Shown here: positions 42,821 through 44,037 of the stretch, in pieces
How positions within the stretch are numbered: the stretch's first letter is position 1
Layout: every line of letters begins with the position of its first letter
Source of the DNA: Verrucomicrobiota bacterium
GTDB taxonomy: Bacteria > Verrucomicrobiota > Verrucomicrobiia > Chthoniobacterales > JAFAMB01
Assembly: GCA_019247695.1 (NCBI GenBank)
Contig: JAFBAP010000008.1
Coordinates: forward strand, 1-44,037
Length of the DNA stretch: 44,037 nt
Direction: 5' to 3'
Notes under the pieces: model-generated
Databases searched by the model: none
Told to the model about the DNA's origin: nothing
The model's input: the letters and a program-made list of their open reading frames with translations, nothing else
Made by a program: the position numbers and the translations under genes

Positions 42821-43855
42821 ATGCTGAACAAAAACATCATTGTGATCGGGACGTCCACCGGCGGCATTGAAGCGCTGAAGGTACTCGTCGGCAGGTTACC
42901 GCCCGACCTGAACGCCTCCATTTTTATTGTCCTGCACATGGGCCCTGACGGTCTGGGCCTCCTGCCCGAGATTCTGGAGCGGTCCGGGCCTTTGCCTGCC
43001 TCGAATGCCCGGCAGGGCGAAGCCATCCAGCTCGGGCGCATCTGCGTGGCTCCGCCCGACCACCACCTGCTTCTGGAGTCCACCGGCCATGTGCGGCTCA
43101 GCCGTGGTCCGAAGGAGAACCGCTTCCGGCCGGCCGTCGATCCGCTGTTCCGTTCAGCCGCCTATGCTTTCGGTCCGCGCGTCGTCGGCGTGGTGCTCAC
43201 CGGTTTTCTGGATGACGGCACCGCCGGGCTCTGGGCCATCAAGGAGCGCGGCGGCACGGCCGTCGTGCAAAATCCCGAGGAAGCACTGGCGCCCTCCATG
43301 CCCCGCAGCGCCCTTCAGCACGTGCCCGTCGATCACTGCGTCTCCTTGGAAGATGTCGCACCCCTGCTCGTCCAGCTGGCGCGTACGCCCGTAATGCAGA
43401 AAGGAGCCCTACCTGTGCCTAAACGACTGGAAACCGAAGTCAAAATCGCCAAGGAAAATAATGCTTTGGAGGCAGGCATCATCCAGTGGGGCGAGCCGTC
43501 GCTGTACGCCTGCCCGGAATGCCACGGTGTGTTGTTGGAACTCAAAGAAGGCAGCAACGTGCGCTTTCGCTGCCACACCGGTCACGCGTATTCGCTGGAA
43601 GTCCTGATGGCCGAATTCACCGAGCGGACTGAAGAAACGTTGTGGAACGCGATCCGCTCGATGGAAGAAACGCTGCTGCTGCTGCGGCGAATGGCGACAC
43701 AGCTGAGCGCGCACGGGCATGACCAGGCCGCGGCTGCGCTGGAGCAAAAGATGCGGGAAGCCAAGCAGCGGGCCGACCTGGTTCGCCAAGCCGTGATGCA
43801 GCACGAGAAATTCACTCACACGGCGGGCACAGCGGGGGAGACGGGCACGACGTAA
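42821..43855 (+). CDS. Stand-alone CheB-type methylesterase with C-terminal zinc-ribbon-like region
   Basis: A 344-aa protein. Residues 1-190 are a CheB methylesterase domain with the catalytic triad S12 (IGTSTGG), H39 (IVLHMGPDG) and D132 (LTGFLDDGTAG). There is no N-terminal receiver domain. After a linker, residues ~225-262 hold CPECHG and FRCHTGHAYS, a Cys/His zinc-ribbon-like part known from similar stand-alone CheB proteins, followed by a coiled coil (about 265-330). The last ~12 residues are encoded by the start of a repeat. ATG 42821 has GGAGA six bases upstream; a GTG at 42797 is less likely. No CheR or receptor is adjacent. Confidence 0.88.
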   Translation: MLNKNIIVIGTSTGGIEALKVLVGRLPPDLNASIFIVLHMGPDGLGLLPEILERSGPLPASNARQGEAIQLGRICVAPPDHHLLLESTGHVRLSRGPKENRFRPAVDPLFRSAAYAFGPRVVGVVLTGFLDDGTAGLWAIKERGGTAVVQNPEEALAPSMPRSALQHVPVDHCVSLEDVAPLLVQLARTPVMQKGALPVPKRLETEVKIAKENNALEAGIIQWGEPSLYACPECHGVLLELKEGSNVRFRCHTGHAYSLEVLMAEFTERTEETLWNAIRSMEETLLLLRRMATQLSAHGHDQAAAALEQKMREAKQRADLVRQAVMQHEKFTHTAGTAGETGTT

Positions 43856-43973
43856 GAGTTCACACGGCGGACCACGGCGACCACGGCGAGAAGATTAAAT
43901 CATCCGCAGAACACGCAGAAGAACGCAGAAAAGAGAAAACATCCACAGATTACACAGATTGACGCAGATTAAG
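43852..43973 (+). repeat. Composite repeat GTAAGAGTTCACACGGCGG... CGCAGATTAAG
   Basis: Two modules stand side by side: GTAAGAGTTCACACGGCGGACCACGGCGACCACGGCGAG (43852-43890), like 38085-38113 and its inverse, and CATCCGCAGAACACGCAGAAGAACGCAG... CAGATTGACGCAGATTAAG (43901-43973), like 5583-5644. The stop of the preceding gene lies inside the first module. No inverse arm is seen before the window ends, so it may be completed outside. Confidence 0.8.
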
Positions 43974-44037
43974 AGGACCTGGCGGCAACCCTAAGCTTCT
44001 CGCATCTACCCCCAGGATGCAGCTCCGAACTCCGAAC

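Overview
This is a GC-rich, gene-dense bacterial chromosome segment. A diderm of the Verrucomicrobiota (Chthoniobacter- or Opitutus-like) is the best fit. The support is indirect: a LolD-type lipoprotein ATPase and a YqjD/YqjE-like inner-membrane trio coexist with the McsA-McsB-ClpC arginine-phosphorylation system and a CdaA-GlmM operon, and many intergenic spaces carry inverted repeats of a kind I associate with that phylum. No 16S rRNA or single-phylum marker is present, so the assignment is inference. I see no rRNA operon, CRISPR array, insertion sequence or prophage.

Layout. 1-9.6 kb: the tail of an unknown gene, a two-TM potassium-channel protein, an unknown soluble protein, a GlcD-GlcF-type FAD/Fe-S 2-hydroxyacid dehydrogenase pair, a hotdog thioesterase, an aldo/keto reductase, and a hybrid PAS-histidine kinase-receiver protein. 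9.7-13.5 kb: initiator tRNA, pyridoxal kinase, a short-chain dehydrogenase, and a 430-aa protein whose C-terminus resembles a diadenylate cyclase (DAC) domain. 13.5-21.9 kb: carA, infA, a three-gene YqjD/YqjE-like membrane operon, mutL (reverse), an A-type Fe-S carrier, a large unknown membrane-anchored protein, and a CysJ-like reductase without a flavodoxin domain. 22-30.3 kb: two overlapping CNNM/CorC-type CBS proteins, a DUF309 protein, a D,D-carboxypeptidase, an AlaR-AlaT-like Lrp/aminotransferase pair, a sugar nucleotidyltransferase, a CPBP-type protease and a polyprenyl synthase. 31-38 kb: rplU-rpmA, trmL-lolD-ilvE and mcsA-mcsB-clpC. 38.4-42.4 kb: folP-cdaA-(53-aa cdaR-like stub)-glmM-bioD. 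After that come a decayed quinone-oxidoreductase remnant and a stand-alone CheB-type methylesterase.

How the genes work together. The right-hand operon joins folate synthesis, c-di-AMP synthesis, the first step toward UDP-GlcNAc, and biotin synthesis. The CdaA-CdaR-GlmM order matches the c-di-AMP/cell-wall module of Firmicutes, but CdaR appears reduced to its membrane anchor. McsA-McsB-ClpC would tag proteins on arginine and feed them to a Clp protease; no CtsR repressor gene precedes it.

The most unusual signals are a network of long, often nested, inverted repeats filling many spacers (5.6, 13.2-13.5, 14.8, 29.3, 30.3-30.9, 38.0-38.4 and 43.9 kb), which share modules and often abut start or stop codons, and the second DAC-like protein at 11.9 kb. 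That protein keeps the canonical DGA and GTRHRA motifs, while the true CdaA of the window has changed both.
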